64,000 nucleotides of DNA from Spongospora subterranea (lineage: Eukaryota > Endomyxa > Phytomyxea > Plasmodiophorida > Plasmodiophoridae): contig OUQQ01000034.1 in assembly GCA_900404475.1 (NCBI GenBank), positions 1 through 64,000 of the forward strand, written 5' to 3'. Position 1 is the first letter of the stretch, and each line of letters starts with the position of its first letter. Of the stretch, positions 25,311-36,930 are shown piece by piece. A model generated the notes under the pieces. That model was given only the letters and a program-made list of their open reading frames with translations, did no database searches and had not been told where the DNA came from. The translations under genes and the position numbers were made by a program.

Positions 25311-26281
25311 TTTGAACGCAGAGAGTCATAAGACCAATGTTGGTTGACCCGCCATATTTGTATTACACAATAAATGATTTTGGAGAAGAGATTTCGGGCA
25401 GATGACCGGCGTCGCCTGTGGAAATGAATCTAGTGCAACCACAAATATATGATTTCAATCTGTTTAAATCTGTTTAGTTTTCCGAAATTGCCGCGAAAGT
25501 GCAATTGCAGAATAAGTTTGACCGGTTTGAAAATGAAAAATTGCATCACCAGTGTGTTATTTGCCCCGATATGTGGTGACGCCCAAAATATTAGAATGGA
25601 CGGCTGATAAGAGGTGAGAAACTTTTTTGATGACGTTCACGGTCGACTCCAGTTTTTAATATTCTCATCGGCATTGTCAATACCTGATGTGCTAGAAACG
25701 GCCGATGGTTGCATCAGAGAGCGCGTGCCGGTTATTCGCTGTTGTAAGCGATACAGTCTGGCCGGATTCCTTTGGCAATATAAGGACTCTCAACATGATC
25801 ATCCCGAAACCGATCGTGATCCATCGGCGACTTGGGCAGACCGCCAGCTCTCCAGCCCAAAACGTAGCGGAAATCGCCAGACGGGGCGCCATCCCGGCTC
25901 AAGAACCAGCATCCAATCAGGTATATATTTCAAACCGAACGGAATTGAAAATAATTCATGATTATGTGTGTAGAAATCGACTGAACGCTCGTCAATCGTC
26001 CTGGGCAAAGGCCGGGTCGAACCGCATTGGCCACAACTCGATTCGATTCGAAACTCGAAACTGTTACCGCTATGGCTGAAGCATGTCATCGACACTTCCG
26101 GGTACGACCGCATTAGAGCCCTCGCATTCAGCACTCTGAAAAAACAGGTGGCCTTGGTTCAGGGGAGACGCCAAACGTTTTCGTGCACAGATATACAAGC
26201 GTAATCGAACATTGAGATTGGACTATGAACGGAAGTCTCAGACACAAACAATGTGAAAATACACGATGTTGACTTGAAGTT
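25311..26281 (-). other. region with a possible small gene (frame 26134-25799)
   Basis: A minus-strand frame at 26134-25799 reads SGNSFEFRIESSCGQCGS and HELFSIPFGLKYIPDWM with no stop for 111 codons, and a TTTTTTCAG acceptor lies just upstream of it near 26143. It may be a real exon of a small gene between the dynein and polyprenol-reductase genes. No family is recognised, so I do not name it. The remainder up to 25800 shows nothing. Confidence 0.3.
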
Positions 26282-27451
26282 TTACAGAACATATGGGATA
26301 ATGGCGCGGCGTTTGGATGGATAATTGGGCATATTGTCGATATACTGATGTAGAGAAACAATTTTTCAAAACGAATCCCAACGAACGGTACAGATGTGGC
26401 TTTTACCCATCGATGCACCATGTGGCCGAGCAAGATCTGGTTCGACGTGACCGATAATGAACATAATATGAACTGGGGCGCAGGTCCCACGATGATGTTC
26501 AAACTGATATACAACAGGATCTCCAGCAGATAATGAGGACAGGATACCAGCTCAAACAACGATCCATCGGGTATGTTGTACCCGCTTGATTCTATGAAAA
26601 AATTCTCAGAACTTACAAAGCACGACATTGAATCGAACAAGCAAACAAAAGCAGGAAAAATCGGTCATTGGTCACAAATATTTGAGCGTACTGTGAAAAT
26701 TGGTGCCGGATCGTAGATTCGCCATCAAGACACAGTGATGATGTTGCAGATAGTTAATAAACAAAAATACAATCGCAAAGAAACCGTCAAAGATTGAGGT
26801 TCGGCGTCTGCAAGGCGGGGTGAGATGACGAAAGTAACTGTCGTAAGTTTTACTCGAATGGAACAGAGAATATGATGGTGAACCCGATCATGATGTAATA
26901 GAAAATGGAGATTATGAAGGTGATTGAATTCATCGTTGACGTCGGATGATAGACAGATACATATCGCGATTCGTGAAGCCTCCTGGTGCACTGCACACAA
27001 AAAAGATTCAGGGCCATTTGGCAATGACAACGCTGGCAGTTTGACATTGTACGTGGACGGTGAATAAGAGCAAAACCAGGAGAAGAGCAGAGGATGTGGG
27101 AGACGAAACCCATATAAATATAGAGAGAATGATGTGCCAAATGGACCCTAATACCAGATTCAAATCGTGAAACTGAAACAATAAAACCGAACCAATACCT
27201 GTTAGATAGAAATAGGTAAACCATGATTTCGGTATACGATATGACAATAGGAAAGAGATGGCGATTGATGAACGCGGGGCGGTCGGAGTAAGCTTACCGA
27301 ACGAGCCAAGACCCTGAACGATCTCGACAAGAGAACGAGGCAGTGCAGAGGGGTAATAGGTCACGACCGATAGCAGAATGACAAATATGAGGACGCCGAT
27401 CCAGTATAGATAGGAGCAGGCCCGTAACAATAGCGATAGCGCCATGGCCAT
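26282..27451 (-). CDS. SRD5A3: polyprenol reductase (steroid 5-alpha-reductase family)
   Basis: ER membrane enzyme reducing polyprenol toward dolichol, the lipid carrier for N-glycosylation. Five exons fit: 27451-27053, 26990-26854, 26807-26692, 26591-26407, 26344-26282, totalling 300 codons. Hydrophobic segments are spread through the protein (LSLLLRACSYLYWIGVLIFV first). Family motifs: IPKSWFTYFYLTG, then TRRLHESRYVSVY, the NADPH-binding region near the C-terminus (YNIPDGSLFELVSCPHYLLE), and the final YIDNMPNYPSKRRAIIPYVL, equivalent to the usual Y-P-x-x-R-x-A-x-x-P ending. The start could also be the Met two codons later. One intron, 26592-26691, is 100 nt, longer than most here. Confidence 0.92.
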
Positions 27452-27670
27452 GGACACAATATTCACTCTACGCTCATCTCGGACTTGATGTTTTCCTGAG
27501 GACATCTGCCAAAAGTATCGCTCCTTCCGCTTGCCGAAAGTTCGTTGAAATAGCGTCGCTGTGGGACCGCCGACGATGACGACCGATATCATCAGTGTTC
27601 ATCAAGTAATTGCCAGAACCGGTTTAAGAACGACAAGGGGATTCATTGAGGAAATTAATTATGATATATA

Positions 27671-28277
27671 TTAGATGGGGTGATTGTAGATGGTGAGTCG
27701 CGAAAGCAGCTGCCCGGTTCCGGCGACGACACGATGGCAAATTAGGATCCAGGAGATGATCCCGACACTCCAGATGCCGTTCGAGTGGACTAGCGACAGG
27801 GACAGGGGCCATATTGATGGCAACACGAGCCGGTATGGGATCGTGGCCAGCGAGATATAGTAATATCTGCTGATCAGTGAGCATATAATACCGCCTACAC
27901 CAACAATTGCTATCGAGTTCAATGACATTTTGACTGTTGACTCGTTGTTCTCTAACGATGGAGTTGATGAATCTGTGTTCAGACAATTACAATAATGTAT
28001 TTCGACAGAGAAGGAACCTACTTTGAAGTGATTCGATTTCGGCAGACACCTTATCAAGTTTCCGCTGGAGTTTGGCGTACGCAACGAAGGTGGATGGGGT
28101 ATTGAGCTTGTTGGTTTCGATTCGATATTGTGCTCTTTCATTGCTGAGATCCGTTAATCTGCTGGACATCTGTGGTCTAGATGACGCGGAGGGCGCCCGA
28201 ATCATCCTAAGCAGGCCCGGAAGAAGATGGCACAAAACGACACATCCTAACACGATGAACGCCGGATCTGGCGACAT
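27671..28277 (-). CDS. GET1: GET1/WRB, receptor subunit of the tail-anchored protein insertase
   Basis: ER membrane receptor (with GET2/CAML) for the GET3 ATPase carrying tail-anchored proteins. Two exons, 28277-28022 and 27933-27671, give 172 residues, close to the family length. Residues about 6-30 form the first membrane helix (FIVLGCVVLCHLLPGLL), followed by the cytosolic coiled coil with the family signature (TFVAYAKLQRKLDKVSAEI), then two C-terminal membrane helices (IAIVGVGGIICSLISRYYY region and WSVGIISWILICHRVVAGT). The splice join in the coil (SLQ to IKMSL) is in phase. The start Met at 28277 suits the family's short lumenal N-terminus. Confidence 0.9.
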
Positions 28278-28528
28278 TCGTCCTGGAAGGTATTGTCTGC
28301 AACATCTGCCAAGGGGCGCATCCCTCGCCCCCCAGTTACGGACCTGTATCGCACGCAGCAAGTGCGCCCACAGAGTAGCTGCAGCCCTCTTCTGAGTCCG
28401 CCTACTGTACACTGTACAGTGACAGTAAAACTGCTGTTATGATGACAGCCACTCGTCATCGTCCTGGTAACATCATTGTCATGCATTTTCTGCATTGTTG
28501 AAACGGGTTAGGGTGACTGGGCCCCGTT

Positions 28529-29230
28529 GTGATTTACATTACCACTCGCGTGTCAAGTAATATCGACTATATTTCCAATGACAATCCTCATAACCAATAT
28601 GTGATGCGAACCAGTCGTCGCGATCGTTTAGTGAAGAGTCAGGCTCGCGTTCTGGCGTCGGGTTTTGAACAAAATGGCGCGCGGGAGATTCGCGAACCCG
28701 CATCACAGCGGCCAACAGATATGGATACAGTATCTCGCAGCCACCCCCGCGACCTGAGTGCAATTCAAGTGTCCCCAGATCGTTCGACTTTCAATGTTCA
28801 AGAGGAACAAAACGTATCACCTCAGCTGGTTGATTCTCCACATTCTCCTATCTTGGGCAATCCGTCTGGTTTCAGTGCTGTTTCAAGGCATCGTGATGAT
28901 CTGATTATTATGCGTTCCCATGAATACAGTCGCAGTCAGCATAACACGTTCCGACTCCAAGATTCGTTCCCATTTGAAATTGCACAACATTCCTTCCTTT
29001 CTGAAGGTTCGTTCATTGCGAGTAATGCTCACGATGTATGGAAGGAATTTCTCATTGATCACGCTCAATCCTGCCTAAAAATGCCAACCCTGCCCCAAAC
29101 TTTACGACGTGCTGTGACCTCTCTTGTGAATTCCGGCAAAGATCCGTATAGATTGAGGTTGTGTTTATTATGTGCCGACCAAGGATTTATTCTCCCCATG
29201 CTCCAACCATTTCTTAAGCAATTCAACTGA
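28529..29230 (+). CDS. hypothetical protein, up to 233 residues
   Basis: An open frame in which the first half is polar and rich in Arg, Ser and Gln (likely disordered) and the second half looks folded (HDVWKEFLIDHAQSCLKM, then DPYRLRLCLLCADQGFI). The start is uncertain: Met at 28529, or the one at about 28604 (MRTSRRDRLVKSQ). It lies divergent to GET1 with about 250 bp between and convergent with METTL17. No domain is recognised. Confidence 0.65.
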   Translation: MIYITTRVSSNIDYISNDNPHNQYVMRTSRRDRLVKSQARVLASGFEQNGAREIREPASQRPTDMDTVSRSHPRDLSAIQVSPDRSTFNVQEEQNVSPQLVDSPHSPILGNPSGFSAVSRHRDDLIIMRSHEYSRSQHNTFRLQDSFPFEIAQHSFLSEGSFIASNAHDVWKEFLIDHAQSCLKMPTLPQTLRRAVTSLVNSGKDPYRLRLCLLCADQGFILPMLQPFLKQFN

Positions 29231-29407
29231 TCAACTTTATTCAACAGTTCATCATTTTTTACAGGCATTTCAGCAGCGAAAATGCTTTCAACCGCCATGT
29301 AAATTGTCTAAATTAACTTGGCAGAATCAGGCAATTTGTTTTTTGTTCACTTGCAATACATTGGCTGGGTTAAAGTTTCCAGTTTCTACACAGATATAGC
29401 GCTTCCT

Positions 29408-30877
29408 TTATACATTATTGGTTTCTGTTTCAGGAGCTAATGTATACGGCCATAAATCCGACCAACGGCTCAATCGTGCCAATTTATAGGGGCCGCCGCT
29501 GCCTTTACTCCGACTGACGACCTGCCTCTCAATACTGCCATTCGATTGACACAGATCCAAAATCACGTGACCTCCTCGCTTGATAGGCGGTTTGATCATT
29601 CGGGCCCAGCTACTGGGATCAAATTCTAGGGATGTTTTAGCAGCGTCTGGATCATATTTTTGCATAACAACATAGGAAAATGGAACGAGATGTTCGTTTT
29701 GAAAGCGGAGCCTTGATGCCGTTTGAGGCCTGCGTCGGATGAGTGACCCGATGGGAAACGACTCAATCATCACTCGTTGACCATAGTGACAGAAATTTCT
29801 TCCGCTTGCACGCTGTCGTTGTTTGCGCTTGTTTGTGGTTTCGGTGAGCTTGGCATATTTACTAGCGAATGGGCATTCTTGGGCATGAGGACACGGAGCT
29901 AGAACCCGGGCAGCTGGCATAGCCAGGATTCGGGATCGAGAATCAAGAATGGATGCACTTCCTTGTGCATTTCCCAATTCCAACACGACCAAAACACCAC
30001 CAGGGGCTGTGCACGCCCATAAATGCTCCAGAATGTTTTGACGATTGGATGGGTGAACTTCTTGCATTACGAATGCAGCCATGGTGATAGAATACTGGTC
30101 CAACCGCTCAAGCGGTAAAGTTGCCGTCCAACATATATCAAGTTTGCTCGCAGGCAGACTGCCAGTAATGTCTTTGGACTGATATTCTGCAATTGAACGC
30201 ATAAACGGGGCAGTTTCGACACACAAAATGTTCTGAAGGCTTGGACCGAATACTTCAGAAAGAGCCCATGCACCAGCTCCTGTTCCAGCACCGAAATCCA
30301 ATGCATTGGTTACATCCAAACCAGAAACTCTTTTTCGAACTTCCCGTAAGACGCGACGAATAACTGCATGGGACATGAAATGGTCGTTGCGGAGATATTC
30401 GAAACTTCGATTCCGATCGTATAAGTTGGAGGGGTTCAGAAATTTGTTGTGAACGTTATTCATCCAATTTTCCTTCTGATTAAACGCTTCTCTTTTCGAA
30501 AGGGATGGTGCATCAGCTAGTATACGAGCTGCGGCGTCCAACATGGCTTCAGGAGCTGGGTCAAATGATTCATCTGTACAGGATAGCTGAACAACAGGGT
30601 GTTGCCGAAATCGTAGCTCAGCTTCCTCCTCTTCGTCTCGGCTTTGACTAACGCCAAACGGTACTTTGCCGTCATCGTCCACCGCGTATATTTCCGGATC
30701 ACGGTGATCAATGCTGATATCGTCATCAGTTAACGATGGTGTCAAGCCAATGGATCGCACAATATCGTCTACAGCCACATCCTCGGCCGTCGCCCGGGCA
30801 GTGTTGAATCTGACCCTACGTCGAAAAAAGGGTGTCAGTCGATTAGTTGAGAAATAAACAGCCCTATTGGGGTTCAT
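29408..30877 (-). CDS. METTL17: METTL17/Rsm22-like mitochondrial ribosome assembly factor
   Basis: A methyltransferase-like protein that binds the mitochondrial small ribosomal subunit during assembly. Single exon, 489 residues. The N-terminus (AVYFSTNRLTPFFRRRVRF) looks like a mitochondrial presequence. The SAM-fold motif I is NALDFGAGTGAGAWALSEVF. A later strand carries GGVLVVLELGNAQGS. The Cys-rich element of the family is present (VLAPCPHAQECPF, then FCHYGQRV); in characterised members such Cys residues ligate an Fe-S cluster. The intronless structure contrasts with neighbours. Whether it methylates anything is not known. Confidence 0.9.
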   Translation of the reverse strand: MNPNRAVYFSTNRLTPFFRRRVRFNTARATAEDVAVDDIVRSIGLTPSLTDDDISIDHRDPEIYAVDDDGKVPFGVSQSRDEEEEAELRFRQHPVVQLSCTDESFDPAPEAMLDAAARILADAPSLSKREAFNQKENWMNNVHNKFLNPSNLYDRNRSFEYLRNDHFMSHAVIRRVLREVRKRVSGLDVTNALDFGAGTGAGAWALSEVFGPSLQNILCVETAPFMRSIAEYQSKDITGSLPASKLDICWTATLPLERLDQYSITMAAFVMQEVHPSNRQNILEHLWACTAPGGVLVVLELGNAQGSASILDSRSRILAMPAARVLAPCPHAQECPFASKYAKLTETTNKRKQRQRASGRNFCHYGQRVMIESFPIGSLIRRRPQTASRLRFQNEHLVPFSYVVMQKYDPDAAKTSLEFDPSSWARMIKPPIKRGGHVILDLCQSNGSIERQVVSRSKGSGGPYKLARLSRWSDLWPYTLAPETETNNV

Positions 30878-31702
30878 GATATGAGTGTCAAAATCGATGC
30901 AGTCGCCTGCAATTACGATGAGACACCGCCACGGTGAGCCGAGCCCGAGACTGCAGAGTGTACATCTGGTGAGTGATGGTGACCAACGATTCCATGCAAT
31001 TCACTGTTCGAGATTAATCAGTAATCATCGTAGCTCATCTTAATCGTATTGCGCCATCTCGGTCAAAAAACTGTATTTGAGCGAGGTCAGATATCGACCG
31101 TATGACTTTTTAATGTTGACGAGCAATTGACGTTCATAACTATACTACAAAATACAGCGCGCCTAGAAACAAACAGTTGCACGTGTGAGGATTAAAATTT
31201 GAAACAAACAAGAGATTTGAACAGATGAACCAGGGTTATAAATTCTGTTGCAATCGAATACACAATGACTTACACCTTAATTACATGGTAAAGGTAAACA
31301 CTACATACTAATCATTTTCTCAGGACATCAGGATCATTATGAAAAATAACAGTTCAGCAATTACAACGCCGCATCTCTCAAAACGCCAGAGACCCTTATC
31401 AAACGGATCATTTCCAAACATCATACACACAACATGACCCCTCGAATGGCCCGATAGACTTTTTTTTTATGAAGAAACAATCGACCATGGGCGGGGACTA
31501 TTTGAACACATAATCGCAGCGCGCGTATATAAAACCATCCCAGTTCAGCAACCAATACAATTCTCGGAATTATTACACTAAAATCGATCAGTCCATTAAG
31601 TCCCCACCGTCCAGTTTACCAACGCCACGGCGTCGCTGCTGACCATAATTTCGTCATCATCTGTGTTCGAATCCCTATCCGCGTTCTCTCTCGTAGTTGA
31701 TA
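30878..31702. promoter_or_regulatory. intergenic region between METTL17 and PET100, with TATA-like box
   Basis: About 820 bp between divergent genes without coding signal. GCGCGTATATAAAACC near 31525-31540 is a good TATA-like element about 165 bp upstream of the PET100 start. Poly-T runs occur around 31459. Confidence 0.4.
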
Positions 31703-31992
31703 ATGGGTGGCCTATCCCTCGAAATGTTCAAACTAAGCATGTATTTGTCGGTTCCCGTACGTGTACGTGGCGACGCCACACGGCTAGCTTATATCGATTT
31801 TCACAGGTATTCTGCGTCTACATGTTTACCCAACCTGAGCACTCCAACTGGTTCGGAAGTCGCAAGAAATACATAGAATACCCACAAGCAATTGATCGCG
31901 AATTAATTCGTTCGACAATATTAGATCAAGAAGGAATCAAAGCCTTGCGAAAACGCAATCGACAAAATGCAAATGATGTTTCGATACATTAG
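31703..31992 (+). CDS. PET100: PET100-like cytochrome c oxidase assembly protein
   Basis: Small inner-membrane protein needed for complex IV biogenesis. Two exons, 31703-31756 and 31807-31992, give 79 residues; the 50-nt intron falls between codons. The N-terminus fits the family well: MGGLSLEMFKLSMYLSVP joined to VFCVYMFTQPE, a Leu-Glu-x-Phe-Lys start followed by a membrane span with Tyr-x-x-x-Pro-Val. A charged C-terminal helix follows (RSTILDQEGIKALRKRNR). The first exon is only 18 codons, so the gene start is easily missed. The family is short and divergent, hence moderate confidence. Confidence 0.75.
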
Positions 31993-32042
31993 GGTATACA
32001 TATGTTGCCAGCGGGCAACAAACAAGCAAAATTGCGTCCATA

Positions 32043-35000
32043 TCAGTTGTTGTACGATTCTAAAGGAGGACATTGACATATAACATTTCTGTCTCCATAA
32101 ACATTATCGATTCTGCCAACGGTACTCCAAAATTTGCGGTTTCGGAGTGATGGGACGGGATATGCCGCATCCTCTCTTGAATATTTCTTTTCCCACTTAT
32201 CCGATAACAGCATCTCCATCGAATGAGGCGCTCCTTTCAGAACGCTATCTTCAGGGGCAACTTTTCCTGTTATCACCTGCTCGATTTCGTCCCTGATAGC
32301 CAACATAGCATCACAGAATCTGTCCATTTCCTCTTTGGGCTCGCTTTCCGTTGGCTCGATCATCAGCGTCCCAACTACAGGCCAACTCCTGGAACCGGGC
32401 AGCATTAACGACAACAAATGTGTCAAAACGAAACGTACATTGTGGGACCGTGAAAAGAATAGTCCATCAAACGTTTAGCAACATCTTCTTCAACTATCCC
32501 ATATTTTTTGAATGGATTTAAATCGATTATGAATTCATGAGCAACGCGGTTATGTTGTCCCCCTAGTAAAGAGGTTTAGAAAATGTTGTAACGGAGAAGA
32601 ACTGCATCTGACCAGTATATAAAATGTCATAGGCCCCAGACAACCTGGAAGCCATATAGTTAGCGTGTAGAATTGCCATTTCGGTGGCGTTCTTTAAGCC
32701 ATCAGGTCCCATCATTCTGATGTACCTGCATAAAATGTTGATATGAAAACAATGACATTATCGGTATGATTACATCCATGATATAGGCAAAATGCTTGCG
32801 CTTGCGTAGGGGGCGGCCGATACAGCAGATATAGCTTTTTCTCCTCCAACATCTGGTACAGCACAATGGCCTGGTAAAAACGGAGCCAAATGTGCAGCGA
32901 CCCCGATCGGCCCCATTCCTGGACCGCCACCGCCATGGGGAATCTACAAAATTGAGCGCGCTGGAAGTTAACTGCAATTTCCAACGTACGCAGAAAGTTT
33001 TGTGCAGGTTCAAATGGCACACGTCAGCACCAATTTCACCAGGTTTCGTGAGACCAACTTGGGCGTTCATGTTTGCTCCATCCTTAAAAAAGATTAAAAA
33101 ACTAAACTGGATTGGTCTCAGATAACATGTATACCATGTAAACTAATACAAAGGTGAACAAGACATAACCACTTCATTTACAGAAGCTCACCTTGGCCTC
33201 CGTTGTCGTGGATAATTTTGCAAGTCTCTTTTATTGTATCTTCGAAGACTCCATGAGTGGATGGATAGGTGACCATAATGCATGCTAGCCTGTCCCGATT
33301 CGCTTCGACTTTTTCTTGAAGATCACTCATGCCTAAAGGCAAAAGCAGCATGCTCGTTGAGCTGATGGTATTTTATCGACGGCGCACTTACTGATATTTC
33401 CTTTTTTATCACAGTTTACGGTCACTACTTTGAAGCCTGCCAACACTGCAGAGGCAGGGTTTGTTCCATGAGCGGACGTTGGAATTAAACATACATCACG
33501 ATTCTCTGAAATTGTAAAAATTGGCACAACATCGGTAGATATACACTGATACACACCATTTCCGATCGATTTTTGATAAGCTCTGATGCACAGTAAGCCA
33601 GCATATTCCCCTTGGGCACCAGAATTGGGTTGAAGACTAACGTCGCTGAATCCGGTGATTTCAGACAGGTACTCTCGAAGATTGGATAATACAGTCTTGT
33701 ATCCCTAAGAAGACCACTTTGTTCGTAAAAACGATTGGATGGCAACTACTAGTACTGACCTTGGCTTGATTACTGGGCACAAATGGATGCAAATTCGATA
33801 CTTCAGGCCATGTGATAGGAATCATCTCACTAGTTGCATTGAGTTTCATCGTACAGGACCCAAGCGGAATCATAGCGTTCGCCAATGATAAATCCTATGA
33901 CTTAATGAGGCCCCCAAATGGAAAGTAGACAATCTCTAACCTTGTTGGAAAGATGCTGTAGATAACGGAGCATTTGGGTTTCACTTGAATGAGAGTTGAA
34001 AACCGGATGTGTGAGAAATTGGCTTTGCCGGATAAACTGAGCAAAAGCTTGTCAGGTTGCCAAAACTTCCACATAGTCAATTCTGCGACCTTGGGTGAGA
34101 GCAAACCCACAGCATCAGCTCCTGCAGAGTTTAACTTTGCTAAAATATTGCTAACATCTTCTGGCTTGTTCAATTTCCATGCCTGTTAGAAAAATGAATT
34201 CTTGTGGTATTACAAAAATGATAGATGCCACCTCGGACACAGCTTGCAAAATTGATTGCACCTGCTCGGCTTTGACAGTTTCATCTAAGGATATTGAAAC
34301 TTGTTCCTCTGAAATTATACGAATGTTGAATCCATGTCTAATCCCAGCAGTAGCAAAACTCTTGGCATTGCCCTACATCGTTTTTAAGCCTAGAATTATC
34401 GAGCTCATAGAGCACCAGACCTTGAACGTGACCGTATCAAATGAGTTTCGCTCGCTCCCTAAGCATTTGACTCCTAGTTGGACCAGCCCGGCACGAAGCA
34501 CTTGAGTCGCGCGAAGAACCTTTTTAGCGATCGCCTTCAGCCCTTCAGGGCCGTGATATATCGCATATGCTGCGGCTATGTTGGCCAACAGCGCCTACTA
34601 TATCACTTAGTTTTCGTTTGTATATAATTTCAAGAAACGGACTTGAGCAGTGCATATATTACTAGTTGCCTTTTCTCTTCGGATATGTTGTTCTCGCGTC
34701 TGTAGTGCCATCCGCAAAGCTGGTCGCCCATTGCAATCCCGAGAGACACCAATAATACGGCCTGGAATATTGAGCAAGCAGTGTGACCATCCGAAGGACA
34801 TTTTTACCAGGTGCTCTGCGTTTAAGTTCGTCTTTGCATGCAAAGAAAGCGGCGTGAGGCCCACCATAACCAAGAGGTACACCGAACCTGAAATGACATG
34901 TCACAATCGACTACAGATTAACCATTAAACGCTCAGACCTTTGTGAATTTCCAACAGCAACGTCGGCACCCCACTCGCCGGGCGGTTTAATCAATGTTAA

Positions 35001-36092
35001 GGATAGCAAATCGGCTGCAGCTACAACTAGCCCCCCTGCGTTGTGCACTTTATCGCAGAGTTCTTCGTAATCAGAAAGAATTCCTGAGATCAAACATTAG
35101 CAATTTGTCTTCCTTGACCATTGAGAGCGGACCTGTAGTATCTGGGTATTGAACCATCACTCCGCAAACGTTGTCGAAATCTTTCCAGCTTGATGACTCA
35201 GAAACGACAATTTTTAGGCCAAGGGGTTCGGCGCGGGTGCGGATGACAGCGATCGTTTGAGGATGCACTTTTGATGACACCTGAGACGAAAAATAAGCTA
35301 TGAGGAAATAAGATGAACACAAATACTACAAAGAACGTGTCTGCTTTTTTGTTGGTTGACGAGTTGAAGGCTAAGACAGCAGCTTCAGCAGCGGCGGTTC
35401 CTTCATCTAAAAGGCTCGCATTTGACACCGGCAGCCCGGTGAGGTCGCTGACCATCGTTTGATAATTGAGTAGCATTTCAAGGCGCCCCTTTAAATAAGA
35501 TTTGCCTGTTCAGACCGCAATACCTCTTTGATTATTCATAAGACAGACCTGGGCTATTTCAGCTTGATATGGCGTGTATGGCGTATACCAAGATGGGTTT
35601 TCGAGAATGTTCCTTAGGATCACCGCTTGAAAAAAAATGTTGAGTAAATATGGGCTGGAGGTAGTGGAAGCCAGCGCTTACGAGGAGTAATAGTTCCATA
35701 ATAACCAGCACCGATATGGCTACGAAGTATCCTGTTCTCCTTCATGATGTTCTTCAGCTCGGAAATGGCGTCAGACTCGCCAGCTGCTGGAGGCAACTTT
35801 GAAAGCAAAAGCGATTATTGACGTTTATTTTGTCCATAAAAACTTCGGTTACCTTGAGAGGCTTTTTTGAAATGATCCCTTGAGGAACACATTGCGAAGT
35901 GAGCTCACTAAGCGACTGCACCCCAACGACTTTCAACATTTCTTCCACATCTCCCTCGTTGGACCCAATATGGCGTCTCAGAAATGAGTCGTGGGTCTGG
36001 AAAACAGTCATGCACCGCCATTGTGATCCGCGCCCACCGCAAAGACCAGCATGGAATTGGACGATAGAAGCTCGAACGAATCGGCGATGCAT
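32043..36092 (-). CDS. GLDC: glycine dehydrogenase (P-protein of the glycine cleavage system), mitochondrial
   Basis: PLP enzyme that decarboxylates glycine and passes the aminomethyl group to the H-protein lipoamide. Many exons, minus strand. The N-terminus has a presequence-like stretch, then [23 protein letters not shown]. The N-half includes [17 protein letters not shown]. The C-half carries [11 protein letters not shown] joined to [20 protein letters not shown], holding the PLP-binding Lys and Gly-rich loop, then [20 protein letters not shown] and the family's C-terminal [12 protein letters not shown]. Introns are about 50 nt; for example 33000-32945 removes GTACGT to TTTTGTAG in phase. 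I did not resolve every boundary. Start Met 36092 gives a 30-residue presequence. Confidence 0.93.
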
Positions 36093-36265
36093 GGCTGTCT
36101 AATAATTGACAGACCCCCTTTATTTGCAATCCAAAACAGGGATGAAATTTCGCCGTGCACTTAAAAGTGGAGCAAATCACTGTCGCCCATATCTACACTC
36201 AATGTCCGCACCAGCAACTACTAAGCTGACTGTCAAGTGTCCAGAGTGCCGCACCTGCCACTGCT

Positions 36266-36360
36266 ACACGTAAAGTGGTGGAGGTGCACGCAGAGTGGCA
36301 ACTTGCACGTAGAGTGGTGGAGTGGCAACTTGCACGTGGAGTGGTGGGGCGGCACGTAGA
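36266..36360. repeat. 27-bp imperfect minisatellite
   Basis: About 3.5 diverged copies of AGTGGCAACTTGCACGTAGAG-TGGTGG occur, the best two at 36294-36320 and 36321-36347, with one base different. They lie upstream of GLDC. Confidence 0.8.
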
Positions 36361-36591
36361 GCGGTGGAGTTGAAGCCGGTACTGATCCAATGGCAACCCT
36401 CTATTCCGACTATTCGTCCAGCTACGCATTGATTGGAGTAGCGATTTCCTTACCCGTATAGAGGAGTTGTGTATTTTATGGGCGGCTTGAGTTATTAAAA
36501 AGACATAACAGGCCGTTTTGAGTGGAGTGCCAACAATTAGTCTCATGGCCTTTGATGATGGATCTGTAGTTATGATGTCTTTCAAAGCCAA

Positions 36592-36930
36592 ATTGAGAGG
36601 GTCCAATTAATCGATGTGGCTCTGGCTCCATGCGGGCAAGAAAGGTCGCCATACGCTTGACCATCTTGCCTGCTCGATTAGGTTTGACGATCTTGATTTT
36701 CTGGAATGAGAGATACGAGCTGACGTATTTTTGTAGCCCATGCCCGGCGCCCGCTTCGGACAAACCAGGCCCGGCATGGACTACGATGTGCCAATCCGTT
36801 AGCTCGTGTCTCACATGCCTGAAAATTAAGATGGTCACACCTAATCGAGCAGGCGAGATGATCAAGCGTATGCCGATCTTCCTGCCCGCATGGAGCCAGA
36901 TTCACATCGATCACTTCGTTCCCTCTCAAA
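36592..36930. repeat. long imperfect inverted repeat (about 158-bp arms, ~22-bp loop)
   Basis: The left arm, about 36592-36749, matches the reverse complement of 36772-36930 over nearly all its length, with scattered mismatches. Both arms encode, on opposite strands, a similar peptide (right arm, minus strand: RHTLDHLACSIRCDHLN; left arm, plus strand: RHTLDHLACSIRFDDLD with nearby stops). So a coding fragment appears duplicated head to head, and one copy has decayed. The peptide has a Cys/His spacing reminiscent of the zinc knuckle behind non-LTR reverse transcriptases, but this is weak. Confidence 0.85.

Noticed and set aside
27179..27204. Possible 26-nt intron (GTATTGG...TTTCAG) in the polyprenol reductase gene
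   Set aside because: Removing it shifts the frame away from the hydrophobic segment. Keeping it gives a continuous frame that joins correctly at the 62-nt intron downstream, with the total divisible by three.
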